Below, piece by piece: positions 43,901 to 53,861 of a DNA stretch of 64,000 nt (the first letter of the stretch is position 1; every line of letters begins with the position of its first letter). Source of the DNA: an uncultured Alphaproteobacteria bacterium (GTDB lineage: Bacteria; Pseudomonadota; Alphaproteobacteria; Bin95). The notes beneath the pieces are model-generated. The model saw nothing but the letters and a program-made list of their open reading frames with translations, searched no databases and was not told where the DNA came from. The translations under genes and the position numbers were made by a program. The DNA is taken from positions 33,613-97,612 of the forward strand of contig CALLKY010000032.1 of the NCBI GenBank assembly GCA_938083135.1. Reading direction: 5' to 3'.

Positions 43901-45565
43901 GGCCATAAGGTGGACCGCAACATTGCAGCCGTTCGGCATTCAACGCCGGGCGTTGGCCTGATTTCGCCGCCGCCACATCACGACATCTACTCGATTGAAG
44001 ATCTGGCGCAGCTAATCCATGACTTGAAGAACACCAACCCAAGCGCCCGAATTAGCGTGAAACTGGTTTCTGAAGTTGGCGTTGGTACCGTAGCCGCTGG
44101 TGTCTCCAAGGCTCGGGCGGATCATGTGACAATTTCTGGCTTTGAGGGTGGTACGGGCGCTAGCCCCATCACCTCCCTCACCCATGCGGGCAGCCCCTGG
44201 GAAATCGGCTTGGCTGAAACGCACCAGACGCTTGTGCTGAACGGTCTGCGTGGCCGGATCGCGGTGCAGGTTGATGGCGGCTTGCGTACCGGTCGGGACG
44301 TCATCATCGGCGCGATCTTAGGGGCGGAAGAGTTCGGCTTCTCGACTGCACCGCTCATTTCCATGGGCTGCATCATGATGCGGAAATGTCATCTGAACAC
44401 TTGCCCAGTTGGTGTTGCGACCCAGAACCCTGAACTTCGCAAGCGCTTTACGGGCACGCCTGAAAACGTGATCAACTACTTCTTCTTCCTGGCGGAAGAG
44501 ATGCGCGAAATCATGGCGGAACTTGGCGTGCGCACGGTGAATGAACTCATCGGTGCCACCGAGAAGCTCGACATGCGGGACGCTGCTGAACACTGGAAAG
44601 CAGATGGGATTGATCTCTCCCGCCTGATCTACAAGCCACCCCCTGCCCCTGGCGTGAATACGTATAACTGCGAGGTTCAGGACCATCAGCTCGACCATGC
44701 GCTCGATCAGACACTGATTGCCGAGGCCAAACCTGCGCTGGAGAATGGCGAAGCTGTCGTCATCCACACACAGGTCCGGAACGTCAACCGAACGGTTGGT
44801 GCCATGCTCGCAGGCGAAGTCGCCAAGCGCTATGGCCATGCGGGTCTGCCCGAGGACACCATCGCCATCAAAGCGACCGGTGTCGGTGGCCAAAGCTTCG
44901 GTGCCTTCGCTACACGTGGCATGTCGATTGAGCTTGAAGGTGTTGCCAACGATTATGTCGGCAAAGGCCTTTCCGGCGGGCGCATTGCTATCTTCCCACC
45001 CAAGAACTCGCCCTATAAAGCTGAGCACAACATCGTCGTTGGCAATACGGTACTTTACGGTGCCATCGAAGGTGAATGCTACTTGCGCGGTGTTGGTGGT
45101 GAGCGGTTTGGCGTTCGGAACTCTGGTGCGTTCGCCGTCGTCGAAGGCGTTGGCGACCATGGTGCCGAATATATGACGGGCGGCTGCCTCGTCGTGCTTG
45201 GCGAGACAGGCGTGAACTTCGCGGCTGGTATGTCTGGCGGCGTGGCTTATGTCCATGATCCGAACGGGCGTTTCCGGGACCGCTGCAATCTGTCCATGGT
45301 TGACCTTGAAACCGTTGAAAAAGCATCTGGCCCTATGGCGTCTCACGACTTCAAGGGCGCCATGCTCGAACATGACGAGATGCGCCTGAAAACGCTGATT
45401 GAGCGCCATATTCACTATACAGACAGTGCTATTGGCAAAGACCTGCTGGGCCGCTGGGATACCGCCATCGGTGAATTCGTCAAAGTGATGCCGCAAGACT
45501 ATCGCCGCGCCCTGCTCGAACTGCAGGCTGACAGTGCCGCCAAGGGGAGCGAAGCCCATGGGTAA
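40976..45565 (+). CDS. gltB: glutamate synthase (NADPH) large subunit
   Basis: Converts glutamine plus 2-oxoglutarate to two glutamates, with electrons from GltD. Domains in the 1529-residue protein: glutaminase (residues 20-~430) beginning at the catalytic Cys20 in HDACGVGF after a 19-residue propeptide; a central domain; the FMN synthase domain (about 870-1260) with [28 protein letters not shown] and [14 protein letters not shown]; the 3Fe-4S ligands in [17 protein letters not shown]; and a C-terminal GXGXG helix domain. GTG 40976 is taken as start because AAGGA (40963-40967) lies eight bases upstream; ATG 40982 is the alternative. It overlaps gltD by 8 bp. Confidence 0.96.
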   Translation: MSMTPERQGLYDPQNEHDACGVGFVADVKGRKSHGIIEQGLEILLKLDHRGAVGADPLAGDGAGIITQLPDAFFRSLDLGFDLPLEGEYAVGQMFLPKDASARSDLEAQMEALAQDEGMTVLGWRDVPVNDNGLGHTVKASEPVTRQIFISRIGSGFDQDTFERKIFVIRKMLGNKSTLEKVPGYQDFYICSMSSRTIVYKGMLLAGQVGSYFTDLQDKNFVSALALVHQRFSTNTFPSWRLAHPFRMICHNGEINTLRGNVNWMAARRHAMKSDVFGDDLDKIWPLIPHGQSDTASFDNALELLTLGGYSMAHAMMVLIPEAWAGNPLMDEERRAFYEYYAAAMEPWDGPAAVAFTDGRQIGATLDRNGLRPARYLVTTDDQVIMASEIGVLDIPPEKIARQWRLQPGKMFLIDMEEGRIIDDLELKEKLSKAEPYQEILSKTQFRLEDLDQVEAQAPVSKIPLLDRQQAFGYSQEDLKFFLEPMAASGDDPLGSMGADVPISVLSDRSKLLYTYFKQNFAQVTNPPIDPIREEVVMSLVSMIGPRPNLFGFGDEAENPHWRLEVKQPILTNEELEKIRHVTDLVGDAFKTRTLDATWPADQGVGGLKGAVKWLQDEAEKAVNDGYNILIISDREMSADRIPIPAVLACSAVHHHLIRTGLRTETGLVIETGEAREVHHMCVLAGYGAEAINPYLGFESIRDRLSELPEDITVEKAFANYTKALNKGIMKVMSKMGISTYQSYCGAQIFDAVGLSTALVEDYFTGTATSVEGISLEDVGQETVIRHTRAFGDDPTLEDMLDVGGEYAFRLRGEKHAWNPTSVRNLQHAVRGNNTQDYKAFAASINEQDKNLLTLRGLFKFNYADKPVPLDEVEPVTEIVKRFSTGAMSFGSISREAHTTLAIAMNRMGGRSNTGEGGEEPDRFTPMENGDSMRSRIKQVASGRFGVTTEYLANADDIQIKMAQGAKPGEGGQLPGHKVDRNIAAVRHSTPGVGLISPPPHHDIYSIEDLAQLIHDLKNTNPSARISVKLVSEVGVGTVAAGVSKARADHVTISGFEGGTGASPITSLTHAGSPWEIGLAETHQTLVLNGLRGRIAVQVDGGLRTGRDVIIGAILGAEEFGFSTAPLISMGCIMMRKCHLNTCPVGVATQNPELRKRFTGTPENVINYFFFLAEEMREIMAELGVRTVNELIGATEKLDMRDAAEHWKADGIDLSRLIYKPPPAPGVNTYNCEVQDHQLDHALDQTLIAEAKPALENGEAVVIHTQVRNVNRTVGAMLAGEVAKRYGHAGLPEDTIAIKATGVGGQSFGAFATRGMSIELEGVANDYVGKGLSGGRIAIFPPKNSPYKAEHNIVVGNTVLYGAIEGECYLRGVGGERFGVRNSGAFAVVEGVGDHGAEYMTGGCLVVLGETGVNFAAGMSGGVAYVHDPNGRFRDRCNLSMVDLETVEKASGPMASHDFKGAMLEHDEMRLKTLIERHIHYTDSAIGKDLLGRWDTAIGEFVKVMPQDYRRALLELQADSAAKGSEAHG

Positions 45566-46985
45566 GCCAACCGGATTTCTAGAACTCGACCGCGCCGACC
45601 GCGCCTACCGCCCTGTCGACGAACGCCTTAGCCACTACAAGGAATTCGTTGAGCCGCTGTCTGAAGCTGAAGTTCAGGCCCAGGGTGCGCGCTGCATGGA
45701 TTGCGGTATTCCGTTCTGCCACAACGGCTGCCCCGTCAATAACCAGATCCCCGATTGGAATGATCTGGTCTATGACGGGCAATGGCAGAAGGCACTGCTG
45801 AACCTGCATTCCACCAACAACTTCCCAGAGTTCACAGGACGCATCTGCCCGGCACCCTGCGAGGAATCCTGTGTTCTCAACATCAATGACGATGCGGTTG
45901 CCATTAAGACCATCGAATGCGCGATCATCGACAAAGGCTTTGAGAACGGTTGGGTAAAGCCGGAAGTGCCGGACACAAAAACCGGTAAACGGGTTGCCAT
46001 CGTCGGCTCCGGTCCGGCTGGCATGGCGGCTGCGCAGCAACTCGTGCGTGCGGGCCATAATGTGGTCTTGTTCGAGAAAGAAAGTCGCATCGGCGGCCTG
46101 CTACGCTACGGCATTCCTGATTTCAAAATGGAAAAGCACCTGATCGACCGCCGGATGGAGCAGATGGCGGCAGAGGGCGTAGAATTCCGCACGAACGTCA
46201 ATATCGGCGTGGACATCAAAGCTGCTGACCTTGTTGCAGAATTTGATGCAGTCGCACTCACCGGCGGGGCTGAATTCCCGCGCGATCTTCCCGTTACCGG
46301 CCGTGATCTCGATGGCTTGCATTTCGCCATGGAATTCCTGCCACAGCAGAACAAGCGCAATGCCGGCGACACCATTCCCGACGACATCAGCATCCGCGCG
46401 GACGGTAAGAAGGTGCTGGTGATTGGCGGTGGCGATACGGGGTCCGATTGCATCGGCACATCCAACCGTCACGGGGCAATCTCCGTGACACAGCTTGAAA
46501 TCATGCCGGAACCGCCAGAAACCGAAGATAAGCAATTGGTCTGGCCCGATTGGCCGATCAAGATGCGCACCTCCTCCAGCCATCAGGAGGGTGCGGAACG
46601 GCACTTTGCCGCCAGCACAATGGAATTCAAGGGCGAGAACGGCAAGGTCAAGCAGGCCACGATCAGCGAAGTCGAATGGACAGCCCAAGGCCCAAAGCCA
46701 ATCGCTGGCACCGAAAAAACCGTTGATTGCGACCTCGTCCTCCTCGCCATGGGCTTCACTGGCCCCGTGCAGGACGGCATGGTCACAGAACTAGGATTGG
46801 ACCTAGACCCTCGCGGCAACGTCTTCGCAGACGATTTCAGCTACAAAACAAGCATGGACAAGGTCTACACCGCCGGCGACATGCGCCGCGGCCAATCCCT
46901 CGTCGTCTGGGCTATCCGCGAAGGCCGCCAATGCGCCCGTGCGATTGATTTGGAGCTGATGGGCGCTACGGAGTTGCCGCGTTAG
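45558..46985 (+). CDS. gltD: glutamate synthase small subunit
   Basis: Passes electrons from NADPH through FAD and iron-sulfur clusters to GltB. The 475-residue protein has the cysteine clusters [14 protein letters not shown] near residue 47 and [10 protein letters not shown] near 100 for 4Fe-4S centres, the FAD loop [23 protein letters not shown] near 150, and the NADPH loop [20 protein letters not shown] near 290. [21 protein letters not shown] near 430 is the C-terminal signature. AAGGGGAG (45542-45549) precedes ATG 45558 by eight bases, and the start overlaps the gltB end. The pair forms one operon. A 9-bp inverted repeat follows the stop. Confidence 0.96.
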   Translation: MGKPTGFLELDRADRAYRPVDERLSHYKEFVEPLSEAEVQAQGARCMDCGIPFCHNGCPVNNQIPDWNDLVYDGQWQKALLNLHSTNNFPEFTGRICPAPCEESCVLNINDDAVAIKTIECAIIDKGFENGWVKPEVPDTKTGKRVAIVGSGPAGMAAAQQLVRAGHNVVLFEKESRIGGLLRYGIPDFKMEKHLIDRRMEQMAAEGVEFRTNVNIGVDIKAADLVAEFDAVALTGGAEFPRDLPVTGRDLDGLHFAMEFLPQQNKRNAGDTIPDDISIRADGKKVLVIGGGDTGSDCIGTSNRHGAISVTQLEIMPEPPETEDKQLVWPDWPIKMRTSSSHQEGAERHFAASTMEFKGENGKVKQATISEVEWTAQGPKPIAGTEKTVDCDLVLLAMGFTGPVQDGMVTELGLDLDPRGNVFADDFSYKTSMDKVYTAGDMRRGQSLVVWAIREGRQCARAIDLELMGATELPR

Positions 46986-46986
46986 G

Positions 46987-47011
46987 CCGTAAAGTTTAAG
47001 CCACTTTACGG
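46987..47011 (+). terminator. hairpin after gltD, possible weak terminator
   Basis: CCGTAAAGT (46987-46995) pairs perfectly with ACTTTACGG (47003-47011) around a 7-base loop directly after the gltD stop. No T-run follows, and the stem ends five bases before ATG 47017 of the next gene, so it could instead hinder that start. Confidence 0.4.
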
Positions 47012-47016
47012 TCGCA

Positions 47017-48222
47017 ATGGCGTCTGAATCGGTCAAGGTAAGCGCCTCCCCATTACTCTTAGGGGCCATGTGCTTTTCTATTTTCTTCACCGTTACTGCG
47101 GTGATGATGCCTGGACCATTGCTCGTTGATATGTCTGTAGCATTGGACGCCAGCGTCTCGCTTCTTGGCCAGTTGATCGCAATAGCGTCGACGACATGGG
47201 CAGTTACAGCCCTATTCGTCGGTCCAATCTCAGATGCTTATGGACGAAAGCCTCTGCTCCTCACAGGGGTTTTCCTTATGGGCATTGGCTCATTGGGAAT
47301 CGGCCTATCCCCCAATTTCACCGTAGTAACAGGCTTTAGCGTCCTTCTAGGAATCGGCGGCGGTATGGTCCCGCCAACATGTGTCGCCCTTATTGGCGAC
47401 CTTTTACCAACCGATCAACAGAAGAAGGCAATCCCAATCCTAACCATGATGCCTGGAGTAAGCAGCGTCCTGGGCGTGCCAGCCTGCGCTGTATTGGCAG
47501 AATTTGGCGGGTGGCGGTTCCCGTTCCTATCGGTCGGGCTCTGCTTCTTCCTAGCAGCAGCACTGCTGATTGAGCTTGTCCCCTATAACCGCCCATTAGG
47601 TACCCGCCTGGACTTATTTCAACGGCTAAAATGGGTCGCTAGGCTACCGGTCACACGGTCAATCGTGGCGACAAACCTGTTGGCGCGCATGACCTGGGGC
47701 GCAATTATGACCTTTTTTCCGGCCTTCCTTATAACTAGCTATAGCCTTGGAACTGCGGATGTTGCGCTGCCTGTCGCCATTGTCGCTATCTGGGCGACAG
47801 TCGCTCCTTTGGTTGCAGGGTATATAGGACGCGGGCGCCGGCGACTTGTGATCGTTGCAGCAATGTTGATATCCGCGGCAGTGCCTGGACTTGGAATATT
47901 TCTATTGGCTGAGGACACTTGGATATCCGTCATTTTGGCGGGCACCTTCATGTTGCTGATTGTGCCGGTAACGACCATGCTATCGATCACCTTCGCAGAA
48001 ATCGGCGGTGCATATCGTGGCACCCTCGCCGGTGTCATATCCTGCACAAATTGGGCCGGTGCTGCCCTTGGCGCTGGAATTGGCGGTATCTTGGTCGCAC
48101 AATTCGGCTACAGCGCAATCTCATACCTTCTAGTCGTCGCTGTACTAGGCAGCGGCTTGATAATGGCAATCAGCGTAAACGACCGATCCATTGCAAAAGC
48201 ACGTGAACACTTCTCCGCCTAG
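47017..48222 (+). CDS. Bcr/CflA-like MFS exporter
   Basis: A 401-residue facilitator with about twelve helices. LLVDMSVALDASVSLLGQLIA and the motif A loop TALFVGPISDAYGRKPLLLTGVFLMGIG match drug:H+ antiporters of the DHA1/Bcr type. GGMVPPTCVALIGDLLPTDQQKKAIPI and MPGVSSVLGVP lie around helices 4-5, the latter a motif-C-like antiporter segment. The start at 47017 lacks a ribosome-binding site and lies beside the gltD hairpin; ATG 47068 is possible. Codon choice seems slightly more A/T-rich than in the gltBD genes (visual impression). The substrate is unknown. Confidence 0.82.
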   Translation: MASESVKVSASPLLLGAMCFSIFFTVTAVMMPGPLLVDMSVALDASVSLLGQLIAIASTTWAVTALFVGPISDAYGRKPLLLTGVFLMGIGSLGIGLSPNFTVVTGFSVLLGIGGGMVPPTCVALIGDLLPTDQQKKAIPILTMMPGVSSVLGVPACAVLAEFGGWRFPFLSVGLCFFLAAALLIELVPYNRPLGTRLDLFQRLKWVARLPVTRSIVATNLLARMTWGAIMTFFPAFLITSYSLGTADVALPVAIVAIWATVAPLVAGYIGRGRRRLVIVAAMLISAAVPGLGIFLLAEDTWISVILAGTFMLLIVPVTTMLSITFAEIGGAYRGTLAGVISCTNWAGAALGAGIGGILVAQFGYSAISYLLVVAVLGSGLIMAISVNDRSIAKAREHFSA

Positions 48223-48335
48223 TTATTTCCAATTCTGACTCTGATCAACAGACAGACCCGAGTACTCGTGGTCAGACCAGCGTAACAATTGTGAACTACG
48301 ACAACCCAATAGATTGAGCGGAGAGGCTTGGTCTA

Positions 48336-49271
48336 TCAGTGCGGCATCACGTAGTGGCCGGGTTCTACTTCTTCTAGGGCCATGTCGGGGGGTTCGTAGC
48401 CGACGGGTTTGACTGGGCTTGGGATTTCTTCGGCGTTTAGGGCGCGGTTTAGGTTGCGGTTGCGAGGGTCGGCGACGGGGACCGCAGCGATGAGTTTCCT
48501 GGTGTATGGGTGCATTGGGTTTTCGAAGACGGCCTGGCGACTGCCAAGTTCTACGATCTGGCCCAAATACATCACGGCGACACGGTGGCTGACGCGCTCG
48601 ACAACGGCCATATCGTGGGAGATGAACAAGAAGGCGATGCCGAATTCGTCCTGAAGCTCCATCATCAAGTTGATGACCTGTGCCTTAATCGTCACGTCGA
48701 GGGCGGAGACCGCCTCATCCGCCACAATCATACGCGGGTTCAAGCCAAGGGCGCGCGCGATGCAGATACGCTGACGCTGGCCACCAGAGAACTCATGGGG
48801 AAAACGCTGCGCGTATTCCGGCGGCAAGCCACAGCGTTTCAACAATGCGGCAACACGGTCGCTCAACTCAGAGCCAGAGGCGATGCCATGCACTCTCATC
48901 GGCTCAGCAATGGACGCACCGGCGGTGAGGCGTGGGTTCAAGCTGGCAAATGGGTCCTGGAAAATCATCTGCAGGCGTGGACGCAGCGGCCGCATCTGGT
49001 TCGGGGAATATGACGTGATGTCTTTGCCTTCGAACAGGATTTTACCGCGCGTCGGCTCAACTAACTTCAATAGCGAACGCCCCGTTGTGGATTTACCGCA
49101 ACCACTTTCCCCCACCAGAGACAATGTTTCAGAGGGCTGTACGTGGAAGTTAATGCCTTCCACTGCATGCACACGCCCCGTCACACGGCCAAACAAGCCG
49201 GTGCGAATATCAAAGCGGGTGGTGAGGTTGCGGGCCTCAATAATCGGTTCGTCGGAAGCCATCACGTCCAT
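48336..49271 (-). CDS. oligopeptide/dipeptide ABC transporter ATPase (OppF/DppF type)
   Basis: An ATPase of a peptide-type importer, 311 residues. It has Walker [19 protein letters not shown] near residue 58, the ABC signature [17 protein letters not shown] near 160, Walker [14 protein letters not shown] near 182, and the C-terminal oligopeptide/dipeptide extension [21 protein letters not shown] lies eight bases before ATG 49271. It follows the DppD-type gene on the same strand after 26 bp. No permease or solute-binding protein is nearby, so either the complex is encoded elsewhere or these ATPases serve more than one permease. Confidence 0.88.
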   Translation of the reverse strand: MDVMASDEPIIEARNLTTRFDIRTGLFGRVTGRVHAVEGINFHVQPSETLSLVGESGCGKSTTGRSLLKLVEPTRGKILFEGKDITSYSPNQMRPLRPRLQMIFQDPFASLNPRLTAGASIAEPMRVHGIASGSELSDRVAALLKRCGLPPEYAQRFPHEFSGGQRQRICIARALGLNPRMIVADEAVSALDVTIKAQVINLMMELQDEFGIAFLFISHDMAVVERVSHRVAVMYLGQIVELGSRQAVFENPMHPYTRKLIAAVPVADPRNRNLNRALNAEEIPSPVKPVGYEPPDMALEEVEPGHYVMPH

Positions 49272-49297
49272 TAGAAAAATCCTTAAGTCAAAACCTG

Positions 49298-50224
49298 TTA
49301 GCTAACAGCCTTGAAGCTTTCATCAAACACGATATCCGGGAACGGCTCTGGCTTCGTCTTGCCCTTCATCGAGCCAAGTTTTGGTACGGCGCTGAGCAGC
49401 GTCTTGGTATAGGCGTGTTCTGGGGCATGGTAGATCTGGTCGATCGTCCCTTCCTCCATCACGTTGCCTTTGTACATAACCAGCACCCGGTCTGCCATTT
49501 CAGCAACGACGCCCATGTCATGGGTAATGAACATAACCGCCATACCAATCTCCTTCTGGAGATGGCGAATAAGGTCTAGAATCTGTGCTTGAATAGTGAC
49601 GTCCAACGCGGTTGTCGGTTCATCAGCAATCAGCAGGTCCGGTCGGCAAGACAGCGCCATCGCGATCATCACCCGCTGGCGCATACCGCCGGAAAGGTGA
49701 TGGGGATACTGGGTCATCTGCTTTTCAGGCTCTGGAATGCGCACAAGGCGCAGCATTTCCAGCGCGGTTTCCCGTGCTTCTTCCTCAGACTTATTCTGGT
49801 GCAGCATGATCGGTTCCATAATCTGGAAACCGACTGTGAACACGGGGTTCAAGCTGGTCATCGGCTCCTGGAAGATCATGGAGATATTGTTGCCGCGAAT
49901 AAGGCGCATCTCCTCCTGATCAGCGGTGGAGATATCGACAACCGTGCCATCCGGCTGGCGGATACGGGCGGACCCGCCAACGATCTTGCCGCCAGCATAA
50001 TCATTCAGCCGCATCAGCCCCATGGCTGTCACAGACTTGCCAGAGCCAGACTCACCGACGACAGCCAGCGTCTCACCGCGATCAATATGAAAACTGATGC
50101 CATCCACGGCTTTAACCGTGTTATCTTCGAGCGGAAAATGAATTTTCAAATCCACCGCTTCGACGATGCGTTTCTCATCCATCCGCTTGTCCGCCTGCCC
50201 TGCTAATTGTCGCGCGCTCGTCAT
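49298..50224 (-). CDS. oligopeptide/dipeptide ABC transporter ATPase (OppD/DppD type)
   Basis: Partner ATPase, 308 residues. Walker A is [20 protein letters not shown] near residue 60, the signature [16 protein letters not shown] near 170, Walker [19 protein letters not shown] near 193, and the C-terminal [15 protein letters not shown] is the peptide-transporter extension. The start is uncertain: M1 at 50224 or Met15 (50182), neither with a strong ribosome-binding site. It is located downstream of an MBL-fold hydrolase (70 bp), so it may belong to a catabolic operon running from 53686. No permease genes are in the window. Confidence 0.87.
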   Translation of the reverse strand: MTSARQLAGQADKRMDEKRIVEAVDLKIHFPLEDNTVKAVDGISFHIDRGETLAVVGESGSGKSVTAMGLMRLNDYAGGKIVGGSARIRQPDGTVVDISTADQEEMRLIRGNNISMIFQEPMTSLNPVFTVGFQIMEPIMLHQNKSEEEARETALEMLRLVRIPEPEKQMTQYPHHLSGGMRQRVMIAMALSCRPDLLIADEPTTALDVTIQAQILDLIRHLQKEIGMAVMFITHDMGVVAEMADRVLVMYKGNVMEEGTIDQIYHAPEHAYTKTLLSAVPKLGSMKGKTKPEPFPDIVFDESFKAVS

Positions 50225-50294
50225 TGATTTGCGGCACGCTTTATGGGCCGTATTTATAGGCGGTTACGCCCTGTCGGCGCAATCAATGATTCCA

Positions 50295-51104
50295 TTACCA
50301 AGCGATTGGCGCTGCGCCTAAATCCAGAATGAACGGCGATCCGTCCGGTAGCGTCTCGACCACAGGATAGCGTTTAGCGATCAGCGGGTCATGGCCTGGA
50401 ATAAGCCGCCCTAGGTCTCCACCAACCATGGCGTACATTTTGCGATACCCAGCCAACATCTGGCGAAGGTCATGGAAGATCAAGAACGCGCGTTCTTGCT
50501 CGACCTCCTGCCAGAAGTGAATGGCATCTGTCGCAAGCACGACCGGCCCGCGTTCCGTGCTGACCGTTAACGCCAGCTGGCCAGCGCTATGGCCGCCAAT
50601 TAGCGTGTAATCGACGCCAGGTGCGAAAGTTCCGTCGCCTTGCAGGAAGGTCAGCCGGTCTTCATAGACAAGGCCAGCGATCTCCTGTGCCTCATTCATA
50701 TGATAGGCCTCACGCATGACCTTATAGCTCATGTCCGGACCGGTGATGCTCTCCATCTCCAAGTCGTTCATGTAGAACTGCGCTTTGGGGAATGCGCCCA
50801 AATCGCCAACATGATCCCAGTGAGCATGGGAAATAATCAGGTCTTCCACATGGTCCGGGTCAACGCCAAGGTGCTTCAGTGCTGCGGATGGCGTGCCGAA
50901 CCAATCCCGACCCAGCGCCTTCATCTTCTGCTCTGCAGCGCCCGTATCAACAACGATGGCGCGATTATCGGAGACCAGGACCCAGGAATAATAATCAAGC
51001 CCGCCCGTTTCCTCATCCGGCTCGCCAAACAAAAATGTGCGATGGGCCGGCCGCGACGGCTGGGTGGTGTAGCGAATGCCGTAAATCTTCCAGACGTCGC
51101 TCAT
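50295..51104 (-). CDS. MBL-fold metallo-hydrolase, N-acyl-homoserine-lactonase-like
   Basis: A 269-residue zinc hydrolase. The metal motif SHAHWDHVG (HxHxDH, near residue 93) is followed by the His of GGHSAGQL, the Asp of VVLATDAIHF, and the C-terminal RLIPGHDPLIAKRYPV, all in family order. The closest group is the N-acyl homoserine lactonase family, but other lactones or esters are possible. ATG 51104 is chosen over the TTG at 51107, with AGGAA eight bases upstream. It lies downstream of an apparent C-terminal remnant of another MBL-fold protein, whose final residues resemble its own C-terminal GHDP region. Confidence 0.87.
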   Translation of the reverse strand: MSDVWKIYGIRYTTQPSRPAHRTFLFGEPDEETGGLDYYSWVLVSDNRAIVVDTGAAEQKMKALGRDWFGTPSAALKHLGVDPDHVEDLIISHAHWDHVGDLGAFPKAQFYMNDLEMESITGPDMSYKVMREAYHMNEAQEIAGLVYEDRLTFLQGDGTFAPGVDYTLIGGHSAGQLALTVSTERGPVVLATDAIHFWQEVEQERAFLIFHDLRQMLAGYRKMYAMVGGDLGRLIPGHDPLIAKRYPVVETLPDGSPFILDLGAAPIAW

Positions 51105-51107
51105 CAA

Positions 51108-51275
51108 CTAGATTCCTAACGGTTTCGTCGGCAGTTCTGCAGGATATTGGGCAAACCCAATGGGATCGTGGCCGAGGATCAAGCGATCAAATTTCCGGCT
51201 AAGCAATAGCCGACTCTCATGGTGCTCCGGCATGCTGGCGTTACGGAAGGCACAAGCTTTCCCAGCCTGGGTCAT
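51108..51275 (-). pseudogene. C-terminal fragment of an MBL-fold hydrolase (55 codons)
   Basis: A 55-codon frame starts at ATG 51275, whose last three bases overlap the TGA of the upstream dehydrogenase (ATGA coupling), and stops at 51108 three bases before the start of the intact MBL-fold gene. Its product includes FDRLILGHDPIGFAQYP, which matches the pattern RLIPGHDPLIAKRYP in the neighbouring MBL-fold protein. The preceding ACAFRNASMPEHHES has no zinc motif. It therefore looks like a truncated paralogue that kept the C-terminal metal-binding strand but lost its HxHxDH part. A translated small protein is possible since start, overlap and frame are clean. Confidence 0.55.
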
Positions 51276-52162
51276 CCCCGTTTTTCCAGCGCGTCTATGA
51301 TGATGGTGTAATAGCGGTCGCCGAATTCCATGGCCTCAGCTTTGTTCAGCAGGTCCATGGTTGTCTCCGCACCGGTCATCACCACACCGCAAGATTCCGC
51401 TAATTCAAGTGCGTAGCCCAGGTCCTTCTTGATGTATTTGACCGGGAATGTCTTAGCCGGGTGTGTGCCGGGCAGCATGCTGTTGAGGCCATGATTGCGG
51501 AGAACAAAACTATCAGCAGAGCCTGTTGTCAGCGTTTCGAACAGCACTTTGCCATCCACAGCGCCCGATTCTTGCGCGACTTTCAACGCTTCGGCGATGG
51601 CACGAACGGTCTGCACGACGATCATGTTGTTCATCAGCTTGACCGCCTGCCCGGCCCCAGGCCCGCCGCAAAGGATGATGTCGACCCCCATGGTCTCGAT
51701 ATATGGCTTTGCGGCATCAAAGCTCGCCTGATCACCGCCAACCATAAAGTTCAGCGTTCCGTTCTCCGCCGCTTTTGTGCCGCGAGAGACGGGCGCATCC
51801 AGGAAAAATACACCCTGGGCCTTCGCAGCCTCAGCGATCTCCTGGGCGAGGGCTACTGGGCAAGTCGAGCAATCCACGATGATTTGGCCGGGCTTCGCGT
51901 TTTCCAGCAATCCGCCCTCTCCCAGCACGACTGCCCGCACCTGTGGCTCACCGGGGAGTGAGAGGAACACCATGTCCGTCCGGGCCATCACATCAGCAAG
52001 GCTGTTCGCGCTTTCAACGCCATGCTCAGACAAGCGCTGCAGTGGCTCCCTGCTCTGGTCGAAGGCGAGCACCGGTTTGCCGGCTTTGATGGCCATATTC
52101 CGACACATCTTTTCGCCCATGACGCCGACGCCAACGAATCCGAGCATATCTGGTTCAGTCAT
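51272..52162 (-). CDS. NAD(P)-dependent beta-hydroxyacid dehydrogenase (HIBADH/tartronate semialdehyde reductase family)
   Basis: Oxidises a 3-hydroxyacid or reduces its semialdehyde. The 296-residue protein has the Rossmann loop MLGFVGVGVMGEKMCRNM near residue 6, the substrate segment DAPVSRGTKAAENGTLNFMVGG near 120, the catalytic Lys in PGAGQAVKLMNNMIV near 170, and DLGYALELAESCGV. This is the GxGxMG beta-hydroxyacid dehydrogenase family; 3-hydroxyisobutyrate, tartronate semialdehyde and glyoxylate reductases cannot be separated by eye. It is 12 bp downstream of the flavoprotein gene and overlaps the MBL remnant, so it lies in the middle of a minus-strand operon. Confidence 0.88.
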   Translation of the reverse strand: MTEPDMLGFVGVGVMGEKMCRNMAIKAGKPVLAFDQSREPLQRLSEHGVESANSLADVMARTDMVFLSLPGEPQVRAVVLGEGGLLENAKPGQIIVDCSTCPVALAQEIAEAAKAQGVFFLDAPVSRGTKAAENGTLNFMVGGDQASFDAAKPYIETMGVDIILCGGPGAGQAVKLMNNMIVVQTVRAIAEALKVAQESGAVDGKVLFETLTTGSADSFVLRNHGLNSMLPGTHPAKTFPVKYIKKDLGYALELAESCGVVMTGAETTMDLLNKAEAMEFGDRYYTIIIDALEKRG

Positions 52163-52174
52163 GATTTAGTGTCC

Positions 52175-53686
52175 TTAAGCGTTCAGCGTGCGCGCGTGCT
52201 CGGCAGCATATTGACCAGCACGGCGTCCAAACACAGAACCGGACATAAGGCCTGTCCCGCCTGGGTAATTCTCATAGAACAAGCCACCGACAAGCTCACC
52301 GGCAGCATATAATCCGGGAATTGGCCGGTCTGCCTTGTCTTGCACAGTGTTCTTCTCATCAATCTTCAGGCCGCCGAAGGTGAATGTAACGCCCGTAGTC
52401 GTGACCCAGGCTTCATAGGGTGGCTCAGTGATTGGCAGCGCCCAGTTGGATTTGGCCGGCGAGATACCCTTCGTGCCAATGCCATCCAGAATGGCTGGAT
52501 TGTAGTGTGCGTCGATGGTCGCTTGATCAGGGCAAGCGGCGTTATAGGCCTCAATCGTCGCTTTGAGTTTGTCGGCTGGGATATCCAGGCCTTCGGCCAG
52601 TTCCTCAATTGTATTGCCGACAACGCGGGTGATCTCTTTGATGCGATACTCATCCCGCAATTGGCCTACGGTCTTCTGATCAAAGATTTGAACAGCGGTG
52701 TAGTGGGGCTGACTCATGATGGCTTTACCGAAGCGCACATATGTCAGGTTCCGGTAATCCTCGCCCTCATCCACAAACCGCTCACCGTGCATATTGACCA
52801 TGATGCCAAGCGGGTATGAGTGCTTCTGGAAATTATCCAGCACCCAACGGTCACCAAACGGCGGCGCGGAGATGTCCCACCCAACGGAATGGCAGCCGGA
52901 CCAGTTGCCATATGGCACTGCACCGATATCAAGCGCCATCTGAATGCCGTCGCCGGTATTATGCCGCGTGCCGCGCACCCGCGCTAAATCCCAGCCCTGC
53001 CCCAGGTAGCGCACACGCATTTCAGGGTTCGATTCGAACCCACCGCAAGCCAGAACCACAGATTTGCAGTCGATGTCCTCATACCCACCAGGTGCGCGCA
53101 CCTGCAGGCCAGTGATCCGATAATCATCCTGCTGATAAAGTTTAGTGGCACCGGTGCCATACCGAATTTCGATGCCGAGGTCGCTGCAGCGCTTCATCAG
53201 AAAATCAACAAGGCCGGCACCACCGCCAACCGCCTCAACGTTCACGCCGCCATAGAAATGCTGCTTGCCGTCAACCAGAAAGGATTGACGGCCATACATT
53301 GGAATAAAGCGCACACCATTCTCACGGAGCCATGCCATCGCTGGGCGGGATCCATCGATCAGTGTCCAGGCCAAGTCCTCATTGGATTGACCGCGCGTCA
53401 CCTTCATCAGGGTTTCATAGAAGAATTGTCGATCATGGGTCGGCAGGATCATTTTGTCTGCTTCGTCATCTGACATGTCGACCAGCACATCCTGGCGAAC
53501 ATCATCCAAGCCGTTGTGCATGAAACGGAAGCCGCCAGCGGTGAAATAGGAATTACCGCCCTTCTCATCCTCCGGCGCTTTTTCAAGCACCAGCACCCGC
53601 GCGCCATTTTCATGGGCCGAAATTGCGGCGCATAGGGCTGCATTGCCCGCACCAACTACAACAACGTCATAGGCCGCTTCGCCCAT
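52175..53686 (-). CDS. FAD-dependent tricarballylate dehydrogenase/fumarate-reductase-like flavoprotein
   Basis: A flavoprotein of 503 residues resembling TcuA (tricarballylate dehydrogenase) and flavocytochrome fumarate-reductase domains. The N-terminal FAD loop is VVVVGAGNAALCAAISAHENGARVLVLEKA, GGNSYFTAGGFRF follows, and a central capping domain leads into GDRWVLDNFQKHSYPLGIMVN. TGVTFTFGGLKIDEKN and IPGLYAAGELVGGLFYENYPGGTGLMSG close the FAD domain. It probably oxidises or reduces a dicarboxylate-like acid. ATG 53686 is preferred over 53692 because GGAG lies seven bases upstream. It is the first gene of the operon with the dehydrogenase, MBL genes and ABC ATPases; no TcuB or TcuC partner is present. 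Confidence 0.82.
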   Translation of the reverse strand: MGEAAYDVVVVGAGNAALCAAISAHENGARVLVLEKAPEDEKGGNSYFTAGGFRFMHNGLDDVRQDVLVDMSDDEADKMILPTHDRQFFYETLMKVTRGQSNEDLAWTLIDGSRPAMAWLRENGVRFIPMYGRQSFLVDGKQHFYGGVNVEAVGGGAGLVDFLMKRCSDLGIEIRYGTGATKLYQQDDYRITGLQVRAPGGYEDIDCKSVVLACGGFESNPEMRVRYLGQGWDLARVRGTRHNTGDGIQMALDIGAVPYGNWSGCHSVGWDISAPPFGDRWVLDNFQKHSYPLGIMVNMHGERFVDEGEDYRNLTYVRFGKAIMSQPHYTAVQIFDQKTVGQLRDEYRIKEITRVVGNTIEELAEGLDIPADKLKATIEAYNAACPDQATIDAHYNPAILDGIGTKGISPAKSNWALPITEPPYEAWVTTTGVTFTFGGLKIDEKNTVQDKADRPIPGLYAAGELVGGLFYENYPGGTGLMSGSVFGRRAGQYAAEHARTLNA

Positions 53687-53861
53687 CGTCATACTCCAAA
53701 TCTTGTGATTGCTTGTTCAGATGAAAGGCTAGCCCGACCGCAAGCAGACGCACAAGCGCGGATACAGCCAATAGCCGTCAATCAAACATGGTTCACGCGC
53801 TATTAACCGGGTGGGGTTCAGGGTGTGGGTGAATTCTGTAATTTCACGGAAAGCTTTGTTT

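Noticed and set aside
44318..45559. 413-codon minus-strand open frame inside gltB
   Set aside because: It lies entirely antisense to the strongly conserved C-terminal part of gltB, its composition follows the opposite-strand codons, and no domain is recognisable.
48259..48268. Palindrome CGAGTACTCG between convergent genes
   Set aside because: Ten bases of symmetry are expected by chance in 64 kb and it has no stem-loop context or T-run.
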